Assembly (NCBI GenBank): GCA_900073065.1
Contig: FJOG01000002.1
Location: 996,652-1,060,651, forward strand
Source of the DNA: Phialocephala subalpina
Lineage: Eukaryota > Ascomycota > Leotiomycetes > Helotiales > Mollisiaceae
DNA length: 64,000 nucleotides
Direction: 5' to 3'
A program made the translations under genes and the position numbers. The stretch's first letter is position 1, and each line of letters begins with the position of its first letter. Below are positions 23,586-34,539 of the stretch, one piece after another. The notes below the pieces were generated by a model. The model did not search any database. It was not told the origin of the DNA and saw only the letters and a program-made list of their open reading frames with translations.

Positions 23586-23909
23586 GTCACTGGTTGGAAT
23601 GTCAAATTTCGGGTTCTTCCTACAATAGGGAACGAAGAACACAGGCATTGTATGTCAAATCGAGAAAATTCCATTGCGAAGTACGGTATCGTAGCGTGAT
23701 GGTACAATGGCTCTGCTTGCTCTGAACAAGCTCTGATGTATTTGTCGTCTCTCAGCTCTTCCTCCCCTCCACTCTTTCTTACCCTAGTAGTATCATCAAG
23801 AAGTAGGCAAACGCCCAAGCAAAGATCCTCCCAGCTCTACCCATTTCTCACCCCTCCTCACTCTCCCATGCTCTTCCTCCCCTCATCCAAATAAGCAGTG
23901 AAAGGTCAT

Positions 23910-24816
23910 CTAAGACTTCACAGCTTCAATAGCATCCTTCTTGAGTCCCTCGGCGACATCAACAGCTCCATCCTTGACTTCCTCGAGTTGCTCGGTTGCT
24001 GCCTTGTCCTTTTGGCTGTAGTTGTAGGAGGCGATGCGGGAGACTTGGACGAGGCCGACGAGGCCGAGGAAGAAGTTTACGGTTGCGAGCCTGGTATTTG
24101 TTAGCCGGGTCCTTTCATGTGCAATTCTGATGTTGTCTGTGGGGGCGGAATCGAAGGGAGGGGTATGTTTGGGGGAGACAAGCAAAAAGAGGACATACAA
24201 GATGTTTCTTGGCTTAATAATCAAGCACCAACGAGTCCAGATCAGACCGGTAGCGGTGAGGGCGACGTTTTGGGTGAGGGAGAGCTTCTCGACGGGACGG
24301 TAAAAGTCTCCGATGCCTGCGAGGACAATTGCCCACTGTTGACAAGATATGTTAGCTTAGGCCTTTTATAATATTGCTCTTCGAGGAACGTAGTATTGTA
24401 CTGAAAATGTCCCAAGAAATTCCCAGATATGTATGTATGACTCTTGGGTGAAAAATGTTGTTTTGGTATAATCGCTCCGGACCGGAGGTGGGGGAAGTAA
24501 GAAGTTGGAAATACCTTCATGACAGGAGCCCTATTGCTCGCAATTAGCATCTATCTCCTAGACTTTCTTCATAGATCCAAACTCACCAGAAGTGCACGGT
24601 CTTAATCCCAATAGGACTATCCCAGATCCTCTTGAACCAGCCAACTTGTTGCTCCGCAGCCGGCGCGGCCGTGCTCTGCCATCTCTTGCTACCATAGTTC
24701 TGGAATCTGTTTCTCGTAGTACGGAACAACTGCGACTGTGCCTGCTGGGAAGTGAAGAACTGCTGCGATCGGAAAGCCGGGCGTGCGGCACGGAAGATGG
24801 TTGAAGTTGAAGGCAT
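23910..24816 (-). CDS. Mitochondrial pyruvate carrier subunit (MPC2/3 type)
   Basis: A subunit of the inner-membrane heterodimer that imports pyruvate into mitochondria. Four exons: 24587-24816, 24515-24530, 24199-24335 and 23910-24090; introns 56, 179 and 108 nt; 187 residues. All phases agree. Exon 2 is a 16-nt microexon encoding the centre of WAPVMK. Family motifs: KTVHFWAPVMKWAIV, GIGDFYRP.EKLS, LTQN.ALTATG, IWTRWCLIIKPRN, then AVNFF-type helix (LATVNFFLGLVGLVQVSRI). An Arg/Ser/Gln-rich N-terminus of about 55 residues is longer than in yeast Mpc2 and resembles a presequence. The C-terminal tail (KDKAATEQLEEVKDGAVDVA) is acidic/amphipathic. It starts 396 bp from NDUFA2, which is transcribed away from it. 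Confidence 0.95.
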
Positions 24817-25212
24817 TGTGACTCTGTGATACCGTTCCGATTACTGAGAAATTCGCTCGTCGGGCTTGCAATTGAGCTTCCGAACACTTCGCAGAGTGAT
24901 CGCAGAGTGATCGCAGAAGTAGGAAGAGTGGAGTGGAGAGTGAATTTTGAAGAGGGGAGTTGGAGGAAGAGGTGGGCTTCCAAATGGGTGTTTTCTGGAT
25001 AAGCTCGAAATGTTGAGTCGGTGACTTCTTGGTGAATTGCGGCTGTGCTATCGGAGTTAGAATTATGCAATCTTGCGCCTCAATCATAAGTTTAGTGCAA
25101 CTTATGCAATGTTTTATGCAGGAAGCTTAACGACGAGCTTTAGACTTCACGAACATTGGTGCAGAATAGCAAAAGCCAATTGAACCACAACGCCTCGTGG
25201 AAGACTGTCAAG
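24817..25212. promoter_or_regulatory. Divergent promoter between MPC and NDUFA2 genes
   Basis: The two start codons are 396 bp apart and point away from each other, so this interval must hold both promoters. It includes a tandem CGCAGAGTGAT repeat (24890-24911). I see no clear TATA box. Confidence 0.6.
24890..24917. repeat. Tandem 11-bp repeat CGCAGAGTGAT, about 2.5 copies
   Basis: Two perfect head-to-tail copies (24890-24900 and 24901-24911) plus a partial third (CGCAGA). They sit in the shared promoter or 5' leader of the MPC gene, about 75 bp upstream of its ATG. Confidence 0.8.
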
Positions 25213-25719
25213 ATGTCGGGCAAATACGCGTTCGCGCAGACATTGAAGGAGGTGCGATTCTTGTTCTGCCAGACTGGAGAACACAGTGGTGCGACGAGGT
25301 GAGTTTGCAGTTCGATGCTATTCTCCTTCTGATCTACTCTAGCTGCTCTGGAGAATGCTCTCGAGTCCTATTGTAGATGGATCATGGCTAATACAGTTGT
25401 ACAGATCATTCCTCGCCCGAACCTACCCCATCATGAAGAAGAACAACCCACACACACCGATCATGCTCCGAGAGGCAGCTGGTACACAACCGAGAGTATA
25501 TGCACGATATGGTCAGTACAGACCTTGGAATACAACGAGGAATTATTCTTAGCAGGATCAAGTACTGATGGTTTGTAGATTTCGGAAAGGAGAAGAGCGA
25601 GTCATTAGCAGGTGAGGGGAACAATGCACATGTTATGCAGCGGACGCTGACCAGAATTAGGATTGTCGGACAAAGAGATAGAAGAGAAGGTCACAGGCCT
25701 AGTAAAATCGGACATATGA
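25213..25719 (+). CDS. NDUFA2: NADH:ubiquinone oxidoreductase subunit NDUFA2 (B8)
   Basis: An accessory subunit of mitochondrial complex I with a thioredoxin-like fold. Four exons: 25213-25298, 25405-25511, 25579-25611 and 25661-25719; introns 106, 67 and 49 nt; 94 residues, the normal family length. Exon 3 is only 33 nt. Recognisable family sequence: KEVRFLFCQTGEHS, then RSFLARTYPIMKKNNP, TPIMLREAAGTQPRVYARY, FGKEKSESLAGLSDKEIE. The start is the first Met and there is no separate presequence, as usual for this subunit. It shares a divergent promoter with a pyruvate-carrier gene. Confidence 0.95.
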
Positions 25720-25982
25720 TACTGCGTCTTCGGCAGCATGGAGGAGACTTTGTACATATAGGTTGGCATCCATTCTTGCAATGAAGCACATTCATGGAGC
25801 CATCTCTCCAGATGGAAGTCTATTTGCTTGGAAGAGATTCTAAGGAAAGCACCACCCGAATTCCTCGATGGTCAAGGACACCATCAAAACCTTTCTTCCA
25901 CTCTCGCGTCTGCTTTTGTTTTCTTCCCATTGTACCCTATATCTGCTTCCATTGCTTCCAATGATCCACAGCGTCTTGTGAA

Positions 25983-27083
25983 TTACATCACCACACATCC
26001 CGGAACCATATTTCCCACCATGCTGTCCAGAGAAGAAGTTTCCATCAAGCATAGTCTATGCTTCTGTGGGAGCTCAAAACTTGCTGTAGAAACTTGCAAG
26101 TTGAGACTTGGATCGAAATGCTGTTGGTGCTCGGCCAAGCGGTCTAGAACAAACTGAAAATGGGGCGCTCTTTGGAGTTGAATCTCCTCCGGATCAAGAT
26201 GGGCGCATTGCTCGGAGTCCTTATGGTGTGAGCCTGGGCAGCAGGCACAGCAGAAGAAGATGACGAGACGTTGCAAGTTGTGGAACTTGTAGAAAAAGCC
26301 ACCTCTCAGATAATCTTCCATCCCTGTGATCAGAAGTCAGCATGATACTTTCAACCAGGTAGACACCGAATGTCCTTGAAGTCATGGAACGTTGATTGGG
26401 AGTAGACTTACATATACATGCAGACGCCGGGATGCCAATGGTCTTGATGTTTGTGTACTTTCCGGGGAGGTTCTTGGTGACTGGCCATGGCTGGTTCTTG
26501 TCTGGATATTTCCCATCTAGGATGAGAATAACGTCGGTATCTCCATCGAATCTCAATATGCCATCGTTTGACTCAATGCTACCAGTATAGCGTTTCAGGG
26601 CTCTTTGTCTTGAGGCGTAGGTAGTGACAAGCAAGCTTTGAGTAGGTGCCGTTGTTGTGAGCGTCATCTTCTTGGACCAAAATCCCTTCTTCTTGATGTA
26701 GACTTTTATACCACCCATCTCTTCTTTGACTGATGAATGTATTAGCTTAGTCAAGAGACTAGATGTTAAGGGGCTCGCAAAGGAAAAGGAGATTGTTTGC
26801 CTGTACAAGGGTGGATTGTAGGTAGAAGTAGGTTCGTATGGAAAAGGGAGCTTGCATAGGAGAGAGGTCAAGCAGGCAGGTAGGTCATCCTCATGAAGTG
26901 ACATAGTACCAGGACTGACTCTTTCAACCTCATAGGCTTTGGCATGGGCCAACAATGAAGATGCGCATGAAAGACCAGAATCAGAGTGGACAACTTACTG
27001 GTGGCGTCCCATACTTCATCCTGTAACTCCTGAGGGAGCTTGGGGAAGACTTTGAAGTCTGGTTCTTCTATGGTTGTCGCCAT
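25983..27083 (-). CDS. 2EXR-domain protein A
   Basis: A fungal 2EXR protein of unknown function. Three exons: 26999-27083, 26412-26936 and 25983-26323; introns 62 and 88 nt; 316 residues, phases consistent. Near the start is the domain hallmark FKVFPKLPQELQDEVWDAT. The middle is beta-rich (CKLPFPYEPTSTYNPPLY; KVYIKKKGFWSKKMTLTT), and the last exon encodes a Cys-containing segment (CCACCPGSHHK) and a helical end. It lacks the C.ASR motif seen in the other 2EXR genes of this window. It is head-to-head with 2EXR gene B (316 bp between starts), so the pair may share a promoter. Confidence 0.8.
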
Positions 27084-27399
27084 GACATCTGTTATGCAGA
27101 ATGCTTCTGCTTGTCGATCTGTTGAGATGTTGAAAAGAAACCGGGCTTTCGATCTACGTCTCCCAGCTCATACGACAGAACAGCGCTAGTCTCGGCTACT
27201 GAGGTACTTAAACCATAGCGTGAATCCATCTGAGGGGCAATGTCAACCCGCAGACGCCAGGGTTGGGAGGGACAATATTGAGTCGCAAAGGTCGATCTGA
27301 GGGGTGATGGCAGGCGAGCCACAGATTCCTCCGACGGTTGACTTCGGTTGGACTTTCATCTCTTGATCGATCTTCATACCATCTTCAGACAAGACCACG

Positions 27400-28350
27400 A
27401 TGGACAAGATGAAAGGTCTACGAAGACTTCTTGGACAATCCTCAAAAGTAGTTACTACTACAATGTCTCAAGACTTGCAGGAGATCGTCACTTCTATGTC
27501 TGGTGTCCAGCTCAGCGATCCACCACCTGCTTTCGGTCGTTTCCCCGACCTTCCCAAGGAGCTGCAGCTGAATGTCTGGGAGGAAGCAGTACCAAAAGGT
27601 AGATTGGTATGTCTTCTTTCCCATGTTTTAGACATGGCAGTCAAAAGCGTTCCCATTATTACCCTCATTCGAGATAAAATGCTAACTTTGTGCTTAGATT
27701 GTCATCCAGGTTGCCAGCACCAACAAGTTGATAAGCACCAATACTCCTCCTGCTGTCTTCAAAGTCTGCAAGGCATCACGGGAGGTTGCGCTCGGTCAAC
27801 TCACATCATACATACCATTGAGCGGGGGAGCAAGACTTCACTTCGATAGCAACCAGGACCGGATTTTGATCGACCCACTCACCGCCGGTATATCTCAATT
27901 TCCTGTTCTTCCGATCCTCGAGAATATCATCCGCCTCAACCCTCGATTCACCAGCATCTTCAAGGATGTCAAGAACCTCTCAATCCCTGCCGGTACCTTT
28001 GCTCTTCTGGTCGATCGATTCGCCTACTTGCAACAGTTCCCTTCCCTAGAGACCCTGGTGTTCATTATGATGGAAAGTGATATGACCATCTCAGCTATGG
28101 CAAAGCATCCCGAGTCATGGCCAGTTATGGAGGTAAGCCCACTTTCTCGGAGAATGTCCCAGGAGCTGCGGGACATTAAGAAACGGGAGTACTAACACTG
28201 AGGTCTTGGTTATAGGATATCACAGCTGGATGCAAGGACAAATTTGTAGACAGAATGGCCGTGTCAAATGTACAGCCAATCCTGGATTGGTACCGCCACT
28301 ACTTCGGCCGTTCTCTTCAGGTTGTCTTCTCTGGTCGCAGACGTGGTTAA
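27400..28350 (+). CDS. 2EXR-domain protein B
   Basis: Three exons: 27400-27606, 27698-28132 and 28216-28350, with phase-0 introns of 91 and 83 nt; 258 residues. The hallmark is FGRFPDLPKELQLNVWEEAVP, followed by VFKVCKASREVAL (the C.ASR motif) and RLHFDSNQDRILID, a typical 2EXR series. The C-terminal half has helical sequence with a LETLVFIMM strand. Function is unknown for the family. Intron 2 contains an exact copy of the AATGTCCC-N9-GGGACATT dyad (28153-28177). A later Met at residue 22 (MSQDLQEI) is an alternative start. Confidence 0.85.
28153..28177. repeat. Dyad AATGTCCC-N9-GGGACATT, copy 3 (intronic)
   Basis: Exact match to the arms of copy 1, with spacer AGGAGCTGC. It lies inside intron 2 (28133-28215) of 2EXR gene B, so on the plus strand it would form a hairpin in the pre-mRNA between donor and branch region. 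Confidence 0.85.
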
Positions 28351-28736
28351 GAGCAAAATGTTCCAGCTTTGGAGGGACTTTTTCAGAGTGGGGCATGAGA
28401 TATGGGACATGGTGGCGCTGCACTCTCGAGAATGAAACCTTGCGGACTTCCCTCATATGGGCTCACGTGATCATGTCAGGTACCTAGTTTGTGAGTTCAA
28501 TTCAGCTCACAATCTCACAGAAGCCCTGGGATATTTAAGATCATTGAGTCCTTTTCTGTGCTTACCACTACACCAGCGAGCCGCAGATACAGACCAATCG
28601 CTAAGATGTGCTTCAACCCTCAATTGCTAAGCAGAACCCCGCTTTAACGCCACATCCAATCACGATTGTCGATTCAGACTTAAGCTTATGCAAGAGCAAT
28701 GATATATTCCTAAGCCTGACATCTTTTGAGATACAA

Positions 28737-29943
28737 ATGCTGCACACATCTCGCTCTGTTGTCTATTGCTGTCGTGCTTCTCAGTGGAAATTGATCCCTC
28801 CTCACTTGCGACTGATATCGAGAACATTTGGAACGCAACCTTTTAGCACCATGGCAGCAAAAACAGAGGACAAGAAGCCTGATATCATGGACGTACCAAC
28901 TAAGAATGGGACATTTGATCGCCAGATTTCGTCGTTCAGATCATGGATTTCGTCCAAACCAGGAGCCGAGTTTCCTCCCGAGAAGGATCGCTATGTAAGT
29001 ACTCCTCCAATTCTATGCCAGAAGCGAGACCTAACATTGAACAGGTTCTGTACATCAATTATGGCTGTCCGTGGGCTAGTCGTGCAAATTTAGTCAGAAC
29101 TCTGAAAGGACTAGAGGGCGTCATTCAAATGGTCTCCACTGACTGGGAACTTTTCCAAGAAGGCTGGTCAGCCACACCAATTTACCCATCACAACATCTC
29201 ACTGATACAACTCCAGGTCATTCACAGGCCGCGATGGTACCGATCCAGTTGATCCTCTCTATGGCTTCACCCGCCTCTCCCAACTCTATTTCAAAGCCGC
29301 TCCAAATTACAGCGCTCGGTACACGGTCCCCGTACTCTGGGACAAGAAGAAAGAGACCATGGTATCCAACGAGTCCTCAGAAATCATCCGCATGCTCTAC
29401 TCCGAATTCGACTCTCTCCTTCCCGAATCCCTACGAGAGAGCTCCAAACCAAATGGCGGCCTCCTTCCCCCTTCTCTCCTCAAAGAAATCGATGAAATGA
29501 ACGAATGGGTCTACAACGACATCAACAACGGCGTCTACAAAACCGGATTCGCCGTCACGCAAGAAGCATACGAGACCGCCGTCACCACTCTCTTCAAATC
29601 GCTCGATCGTGTCGAAGCACATTTGAAAGATTCGAAATGGAAAGGCCCGTATTTGTTCGGGAAAGAAATTACGGAAGCGGATATTAGGTTGTATCCCACG
29701 ATTGCGAGGTTTGATGTGGCGTATCATACGTTGTTTATGTGTAATTTGAAGATGATTAGACATGAATATCCCGAGATTCAGAGGTGGTATGAGAGGTTGT
29801 ATTGGGATGAGAGTGAGAGGACGAGGGGCGCGTTTAAGAAGAGTACGCATTTTGATGCGATTAAGAAGGGGTATACGAAGGCGAGTAGGAGGAATATAGT
29901 ACCGCTGGGACCAGAAATCGAGATGCTGCCGTTGAGCACCTGA
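28737..29943 (+). CDS. Omega-like glutathione transferase (Ecm4/Gto family)
   Basis: A Cys-type glutathione transferase that reduces glutathionyl conjugates such as glutathionyl-hydroquinones. Three exons: 28737-28994, 29045-29166 and 29217-29943; introns 50 and 50 nt (second donor GTCAGC). The catalytic motif Y-G-C-P-W-A-S-R is intact; Cys is residue 56 counted from the Met at 28851. Further family features: [35 protein letters not shown], an [16 protein letters not shown] helix. Two starts are possible. The Met at 28851 gives 330 residues, the usual length. The Met at 28737 adds 38 residues rich in Arg, Ser and hydrophobics with almost no acid, like a mitochondrial presequence (368 residues). 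I give the longer model; the shorter may be the main product. Confidence 0.92.
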
Positions 29944-30315
29944 TGGTCAGAGGGTAAAGGAAGAGAAGAAAAGATTTGTGGGCAGCAAGGCTATAACAAT
30001 GTCTGCACTAAGCTTTCAATGGAAGACCCTTTGGCATTAAAAGCGAAACCCAGCGAGACATGTATCAAATCAAACATTTGAGAAGAACTGTGTCACCCAA
30101 CTCCTGGAAGCATATTCATGCGTCAAATAAGCATGCGAGAGCAGAATGCAGCTTCATGAGGCAAATGCAAGACAAATATGGCATGAAAATCATGGTAATC
30201 ATTCATCTACCTCTATATGAGTGGAGGATCTCAAGAACTAGCTCAAGGCATCAAGCAAATCATCGCAAGTCTATGTCCGCCATTTTCGCCATATCCATCA
30301 TACGTAGCCAACCAT
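29944..30315. other. Intergenic between convergent GST and peroxiredoxin genes
   Basis: The two genes end tail-to-tail here. It holds their 3' UTRs; no other feature seen. Confidence 0.6.
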
Positions 30316-31303
30316 TTAGAGCTTGGCAAGAACAGCCTCGGCACTGCTGACTGAAACTTCGCGTCCTGGCTCCTTCTCAGCGTATGTGATCTTTCCGTTG
30401 TCGATGATCAAGGCATATCGTGCGGTTCGCTCGCCCATGGTCCAGCCGAGTTTCTTGGAAAATTCTGTTCCGACGTCTGAGAGAAAGAGCTATTGCAGAT
30501 TTGCATTAGCTATTGTCCGCATGCAAGAATGTTTGCAGGGGGTATGGGCTCGAAATTGGGTATGGGCAAAGGAACAGGAGAATCGGAACCGTCAAGTCGA
30601 GGGCATGTTTTGACCAGCCCCTACTCCACGACACTTCGCTTCCTCTATTCCCACCCTTCCACTATCACGCCATGTTCGAGGAATATTCGGGTTTGGGAGG
30701 AACGTACAATGTCATCATTCTTGATATTGTTGGCCTTGCCCCACGCACTCATAACCCACGCATCGTTGAAAGCAATAACAGCCACAACATCAACACCCTT
30801 GCCCTTCAATGCGGAGATGTTCTCGATGTATCCGGGGAGGTGCTTTGCGGAACAGCCTGGGGTGAAAGCACCAGGGACGGAGAAGAGGACGACCTTCTTG
30901 TTGACCCATTCTGTTTGGTACAGGTTAGCATCAAGATCGTGCAATTAGACAAAACAAGGTAAACGCGGTTCTCTCCCCACATCCGACTCTCGAAAATTTG
31001 GCGTTTCACAGCCTCAACCCCGCCAGTTCCGCCAACTCTTCTACCAGTACAACCTCTAACAACCCTTCAATCCTCCACCACCTGCCATCAATGATGCAAT
31101 GCGGTGAGTAAGCCGCAGACGGGAAGATGGTATGAACGCTGATAGGCAGAAGAAACAGAAGAGATGCAAGCTGACGAACCTTTGCTAGCATCATAGTTGA
31201 TTGGAATACCGCACGAGGTGATATCGCCGTTCTCGGGAGTGTAGGGAACATAGCTGAATGTTACCCCGCTTGGGAAGCTGTCGCCGACCTTGAGATCTGC
31301 CAT
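30316..31303 (-). CDS. Type II peroxiredoxin (Prx5/Asp f 3-like) with PTS1
   Basis: A thiol peroxidase that reduces hydrogen peroxide and alkyl hydroperoxides. Three exons: 31180-31303, 30708-30910 and 30316-30489; 166 residues, the normal family length. The introns (269 and 218 nt) are long for this window. The peroxidatic Cys is residue 61 in PGAFTPGCS; a second Cys is at 31. The later [16 protein letters not shown] and [14 protein letters not shown] motifs are all present. The protein ends in AKL, a PTS1 signal, so peroxisomal import is likely, as in related fungal proteins. The gene is divergent from the DUF1348 gene across 749 bp. Confidence 0.95.
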
Positions 31304-32052
31304 GATTGCTGCTTTCTCGTCGGTTTGGGATTGGTAGGTTGATGGAGTGGCAGATTGATCACTGGAGAAGATCTCGAGAATGTGTTCTATTGATGGTGAG
31401 TTATCGTTGAAGCTTTGAGGACCCTGAAGCTTTAAGAGCTCGCTAAGTGGGGTCAAGTCCTAGGCACTTCCGTTGGCTGTTCCTGACTAAACCAAAGCAC
31501 CCGAGGCTTCAACGATATCCCACTCAAAGACAATTAAACATTCCGCAATACATGGGGCATTGTATCGTCATTGGCCAACTCGCTATTCCGCTATGCACTC
31601 CTCCATGCAGAGGGTTGTATTACATGGAAGTATTTGACATCTTGAGACATTGTACGGACATTTAGCGAGATCCGCTCCCTGAAGAGGCCATCGCTGAGCA
31701 ATACCATTCCCCGCTATGGCGTCATTAATCATTTGGCTGACTACAATCGCAATTCTAGAACGTCCAGAATCCCATGAAAGTCAGCAGCACGTGATCGGGA
31801 TACTTTCTCGGGCTTTGTGGCCGCCTAAACTGCCGCTGCACTCCGCTTACCGACATATCGCGATCCTATCGAGCAGAAAACCCATAACCCGATGCTAGAT
31901 TACTTTACAAGCACAGAAGCCGCGGAGAAACTTCTTCGCTAAACATCGCCTACCTCGTTCCGACTCGACAAGGTCACTCAAAAGGCGCGCGACTTTCAAC
32001 GTTGGGGATTTCTCGATGTATCGGTATTGCTCTCATCGACGAAGCTCCTCCA
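31304..32052. promoter_or_regulatory. Divergent promoter interval, peroxiredoxin and DUF1348 genes
   Basis: Contains the 5' regions of both flanking genes. No gene, repeat or obvious named site recognised. Confidence 0.4.
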
Positions 32053-32757
32053 ATGCTGTATAAAAGAGCATTCTCAACTCCTTTCGCTGTCTCGTCAGCT
32101 TTCAAATCTCGAGCAACACAAGTTCAACGACAAGTTACTCTCAACCAACTCAGACACATGGCATCAACACAAGCAAACGCGGGGAAACCTCCTTTCCCAC
32201 CCTTCACACTCGAGACGGCCAAGATCAAGGTCAAGGCTGCTCAGGACTTGTGGAACACCAAGAACCCTCAGATAGTCAAGAACGGATACACACCTGATTC
32301 TGTCTGGCGGAATCGAGATACCTTCATCAAGGGTACAGATGAGATTGTGGATTTCTTGAGCAAGAAGTGGGCGGTAGAGAATGGGTATCGACTTAGGAAA
32401 GAATTGTTCGCCTTTACAGAAAACAAAGTACGTCAATCCGATTTAATCGACCCATTATACGGGTGCTGACCATGACTTCAGATTGCCGTCCAGTTCTGGT
32501 ATGAGTTTCATGATGCCGCTGGTCAGTGGTGGAGATGTTATGGCCTTGAAGACTGGACTTTCGCCGAAGATGGCCGCATGAGGAAAAGACAGATGAGCGG
32601 CAACGACGTCAAGATTGCCGATGATGAAAGATGGTTCAAAGATGGTATTGACGTAAACACTGTTGAGATCTCTGAGAAACATGTAACCTGCCCTTTCTTT
32701 CCCCGCTCGACTCTAGTCCTTTTCAGAAAGCACATTGCTAACTTATTGTAGTGGTGA
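32053..32757 (+). CDS. DUF1348 (SnoaL-like) protein
   Basis: A small alpha+beta barrel protein of the NTF2/SnoaL superfamily; the function of DUF1348 is not established. Three exons: 32053-32427, 32482-32682 and 32752-32757; introns 54 and 69 nt. The last exon codes for only Trp and the stop. Family sequence: PPFPPFTLETAKIKVKAAQDLWN, VWRNRDTFIKG, KKWAVENGYRLRKELFAF, IAVQFWYEFHDA.GQW, YGLEDWTFAEDGRMRKR, and the terminal EKHW. The Met at 32158 gives 158 residues, the usual family size. The Met at 32053 adds 35 residues, Arg/Ser/Thr/Gln-rich without acids, resembling a mitochondrial presequence (193 residues). Confidence 0.9.
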
Positions 32758-34539
32758 GATCAACGCGGGAGCTCAAATGAAACGTTGCTTGGATGGTCGC
32801 CATTCATCGTGACTCCGTTCTCATGATTGTGTTATGGAAGGTTGGGAGGAGTACAAAACGGAAGCGCCAGTACAAAAGTAATAAATCCGGGTCGGACAAC
32901 GTCCAATGTTCATCTCACAGCCGTTTCTCCTCATGGTTTCCACGAGACTGCTCGATCACCACTCATCAGCTGCACGAACAGCTACACCACTCGGTCCACT
33001 CAGCATGCGAACAATATTTGCTAGACTACCGACAGAACTTGACTTCAAGTGAGTCTTTTACGCTAATAACATATCTCATTGAGGATCTTCGGCTAGCCAA
33101 GAACCTCAACTGATTCGTAGGTTGCATTACAGTTTTTTGAATGTCTTTGCCTGCTTAACACGACGGCCAAAGCCTTCTCGACCCACATCGTCTTATTGAA
33201 AGACTGACGATTTTCAAGGGAGAGAGTTGGTCATCCTGATGAGCTATGCACAACAGATGTTCTAGTGCCGTCAAACGACCTGCAAGGACCCGAACCCGGA
33301 TGCTACCTTCGCTTGACCGAGCATGGATCGACAGTTCGTGCAACCAGTCGTGATCAGGGCCATCCATTCCCGGGCTTCTAGTCTCGAAGAGCTTGAAGTT
33401 GTTTCCCACGATACAGGAGCACTTCGGTGCTTTCTCGGGGCTGGAAGCGACTGTCAATCTGTGACAGAGCTGCCCTGGCTGGTACAACTAACCCGCTATC
33501 CAAAGTGGTTTGAGGATATTGCAACACTTTCAAAGTATCTGTTCCAGATGTGTTACCAAGGTGACTATCTTCTCGAAACCATGATCTGTTTCCTGATCTG
33601 GGACCACTTCATTCCAATCGTTGATGGACGTGGTTCGAAGCCTCCTGCACGAGGCAGCCATGGCTACCCCCAGCCAGTCTCGCACAAGATATAACAGCTG
33701 TATAACATCCATAAGCTCCCTATTCCAAGTATTTCTCAACGAACTGGGTGTAGTCGCCGCTTGGGATTACAAAGTTGTCTCGGAACGACACTTCCAAACA
33801 TGTTGGGAATCTGACTGTCCTCCTGGGCGTCCGAGACAGCGAAATCAAGCCTCAGTCTATCACGACTTTCACCACGAAGACGTCAACGGCAGCTGATCTA
33901 GCATGCTATTGAGTCCCCGAATGCCCTCGACGACCAGACTCAGGGGTATAAACCTCGAATAGGAAATGCACGCGAGGTGTCTTACGCGATGCCTATTCCG
34001 GTATCGCGGGCTTTTGACGGAGGTCGTGACTTCTTACGTCCAGCCTCTTCGTTTCTTTATTCGTATTCCTTCCAGGATGCTTCATCCCTCCCCCACATAG
34101 ACAAACGTCTTTGGGGCTACAGGCTCGGAGTGCAGACAACAACGCGGCGACGGCATGAGGTCGAGTGATCTCCGCGAGCTTGATCTTTCGTGTTTTCTTC
34201 GGCAGTGAGGTTCGTCGTGACGCACTCGACCTTGGGATGAACAGGCTTGGTCTGCCATCAATGCATGCGACCGAATCCCTAGTTTCTCGTGGTTGTCAGT
34301 TGAGATGAGCATAGTGCCACTGAGCGCCACCCGGGGACAAGATGTGATGACCACCAGGGCTGTGTGAGGGTGTTACCCAGAGCCCGGCATTGCGCCGGCA
34401 TGGCAAGCATGCATTATGATCGCGTTTCCGGCAAGTATGAGACGTTCTCGAATGTTTTCTCCAAGTCGTTGAAGCTTTTGATTTTGTTGTTCAAGTATCA
34501 TGGTCGAGTTGGAGGTGCCAAATATTTCGGCGCTAAGCA
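32758..34539. other. Gene-free stretch
   Basis: No supportable gene in 1.8 kb. The plus frame at 33323-33694 has one leucine-rich-repeat-like turn (SSLEELEVVSHDTGALRCFL) but no recognisable domain, and neighbouring frames do not extend it; it may be a relic. Confidence 0.45.

Larger units (their letters stand above)
22671..23909. other. Intergenic between SKT5 and MPC with hairpin pair
   Basis: No gene supported. The frame at 22726-23094 looks like 3' UTR. SKT5 (plus) and the pyruvate carrier (minus) converge here. The stretch contains two related inverted repeats at 23477-23501 and 23561-23585, listed separately. Confidence 0.5.

Noticed and set aside
29326..29343. GTCCC-N8-GGGAC in the GST exon, like the dyad
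   Set aside because: The gap is 8 nt, the arms are only 5 bp, and the bases are set by conserved codons (V-P-V-L-W-D), so coincidence explains it.
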